Assembly: GCF_900109325.1 (NCBI RefSeq)
Contig: NZ_FNZU01000010.1
Span: forward strand, 1 to 64,000
Direction of reading: 5' to 3'
Source: Alkalibacterium pelagium
GTDB lineage: Bacteria; Bacillota; Bacilli; Lactobacillales; Carnobacteriaceae_A
Length of the DNA stretch: 64,000 nt
A program made the translations under genes and the position numbers. The notes under the pieces are model-generated. The model made no database searches and was not told the origin of the DNA. It saw nothing but the letters and a program-made list of their open reading frames with translations. Below are positions 63,246 through 64,000 of the stretch, piece after piece (the first letter of the stretch is position 1; every line of letters starts with the position of its first letter).

Positions 63246-63382
63246 TGCCTCATAACTGACTTTTGTGGGGTATTCGTCTGATTATTTAGAGTGCAAATTC
63301 CTCATAAGTACAGGTTACACGGCATCCGTATCTTCTAATCATTACCCCATACCTGATATATCGTACTAATAAGGTATTCGCC
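63246..63382. repeat. Eroded hairpin units upstream of the 63.4-kb array
   Basis: Two further hairpins of the same type but off the 51-base register: CCTCATAA-N7-TTGTGGGG followed by TATTCG near 63248-63275, and ATACCT..AGGTAT followed by TCGCC at 63349-63382. Both keep the TATTCG-like 3' end of the family. Confidence 0.5.
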
Positions 63383-63409
63383 AGTTCAGTCTTAACTTAG
63401 ATGGTTCAC

Positions 63410-63546
63410 CAATGAACCATAAAAGAGTTTATGGTTCATTCCCATTGTTTTTTTGACTGAGAATGTACCATATATTTTTATATAAACCATTCGTGTCTTC
63501 AATCGATCGCCTAATGGTTCATAAACTGACATATGGACTATTCGCC
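63410..63546. repeat. Three degenerate 51-bp hairpin repeats
   Basis: Units start at 63410, 63461 and 63512, exactly 51 bases apart, and align without gaps with those at 42613, 42664 and 42715. Unit 1 pairs AATGAACCATA with TATGGTTCATT (11 bp). Unit 3 pairs AATGGTTCATA with TATGGACTATT, using G-U pairs. Unit 2 retains GAATG/CATTC. Sequence of the arms differs but the dyad is kept. Confidence 0.75.
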
Positions 63547-63593
63547 CAAACTTTCCGCCACGACTATCTTCACTCACTCAGTTCCAGCCTACT

Positions 63594-63626
63594 AAAAAAG
63601 CCGAACACTACTAATAACAGTGTCCG
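63594..63626 (-). terminator. Terminator of the metallo-beta-lactamase-fold gene
   Basis: On the minus strand CGGACACT-N9-AGTGTTCG is followed by GCTTTTTTAG. Confidence 0.75.
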
Positions 63627-63634
63627 ACCTCCTC

Positions 63635-64000
63635 TTATCGTTTCTTGTTCTTCAATTCAGAAGCAGCTAAATCATAATTCTTCCGATGATTCTCTTTCAT
63701 TCCTTCAAAAAATTGATAACGGGCTCTGCACTCATCTTCCAGTTTCTCAAAATCTGTTGATAAGTGGCTTAAGTAGTAATCTGAAAAGTTCAAGCGGTCC
63801 ATAATCTCTTCTTTAGAGTCAGTCACATTTCCATGTCCGGGCACATGGTAGCTGATGTCGTAATTATCCATGATCGATTGGGCTTTCTTCACTGTCCTCT
63901 TATAATCTTTGTAGCTACTATAGATGAATGGAAACTCGACATCAGAAAGATAGTCTCCTGATAAAAAGAAACAGTAGGGTTCAACTATCGTAAACAAGCC
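63635..64000 (-). CDS. Metallo-beta-lactamase-fold hydrolase, C-terminal part (runs off the window)
   Basis: The frame is open to the right edge, so the gene is cut by the window rather than starting at the ATG 63997. About 121 residues are visible. FLSGDYLSDVEFPF holds the Asp of the metal site and YHVPGHGNVTDSKEEI the last His of the MBL fold. The rest is a helical C-terminal extension with lysine-rich end. Hydrolase with unknown substrate; lactonase- or ribonuclease-like families cannot be separated without the N-terminus. Confidence 0.85.
   Translation of the reverse strand, partial: GLFTIVEPYCFFLSGDYLSDVEFPFIYSSYKDYKRTVKKAQSIMDNYDISYHVPGHGNVTDSKEEIMDRLNFSDYYLSHLSTDFEKLEDECRARYQFFEGMKENHRKNYDLAASELKNKKR

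Larger units (their letters stand above)
63131..63634. other. Intergenic region filled by hairpin repeats
   Basis: It contains the lipoprotein terminator, the degenerate hairpin repeats described separately and the terminator of the next gene. Reading frames here are accidental. Confidence 0.6.

Noticed and set aside
63392-63804. Short frames over the hairpin repeats on both strands
   Set aside because: Fragments overlapping repeats, a terminator and the MBL-fold gene; no coding signs.

Overview
The window looks like a chromosomal segment of a low-to-mid-GC Gram-positive bacterium of the order Lactobacillales. The best clues are a Met-type T-box leader on a methionine ABC transporter (Bacillaceae and staphylococci usually use an S-box there), a mannose-family PTS with a LevR/ManR activator, an Enterococcus-like ptb-buk-bkdDABC operon, and a staphyloxanthin-type C30 carotenoid cluster. 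A carnotolerant or halophilic relative within Carnobacteriaceae would fit, but that is inference. No rRNA, tRNA, insertion sequence, prophage or CRISPR array was seen.

Layout. 0-8 kb: the C-terminal part of sigma-54 (rpoN), lacking its N-terminal region, then a mannose-class PTS operon (IIB, IIAB, IIC, IID) behind a textbook -24/-12 promoter, with the LevR-type activator upstream. 8-13 kb: two paralogous acidic lipoproteins, a peroxidase plus P1B-4 metal ATPase pair, and a catechol dioxygenase-like VOC protein. 13-17.4 kb: crtM-crtP-crtQ-crtO without crtN. 17.6-23.4 kb: transporters, an array of 52-bp hairpin repeats, a short PspC protein and CorA. 23.4-27.9 kb: an FMN-riboswitch-controlled riboflavin operon ending in a HAD phosphatase. 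27.9-32.3 kb: thiolase and T-box-controlled metNIQ. 32.3-45.1 kb: mostly single housekeeping or accessory genes (CutC, permeases, acetyltransferases, GltS, hydrolases, a flavin reductase with a divergent TetR gene, PgeF). 45.4-56.2 kb: a branched-chain amino acid catabolic region, made of leucine dehydrogenase, a divergent LysR regulator, the Bkd complex, butyrate kinase, phosphotransbutyrylase and a sodium symporter, with cre-like CcpA sites. 56.3-64 kb: an MhqO-like dioxygenase with MhqR-like operators, a PlcR-like regulator followed by a tiny exported pre-peptide, a lysine-tailed SDR, a large lipoprotein and a metallo-beta-lactamase-fold fragment at the edge.

How the genes work together. 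Leucine dehydrogenase makes branched-chain keto acids, Bkd converts them to acyl-CoAs, and Ptb/Buk recover ATP. The riboflavin operon holds all classical rib genes and probably also the usually unlinked phosphatase. The PTS should need sigma-54, yet the only rpoN in view is truncated.

The least expected signals are these. First, a regulator/pre-peptide pair at 57.5-58.6 kb that has the layout of an RRNPP quorum-sensing cassette and includes a 46-codon gene. Second, a family of 51-52-nt tandem hairpin repeats at three intergenic sites (20.6, 42.6 and 63.4 kb); the stem sequences differ between units while pairing is largely kept in most of them.
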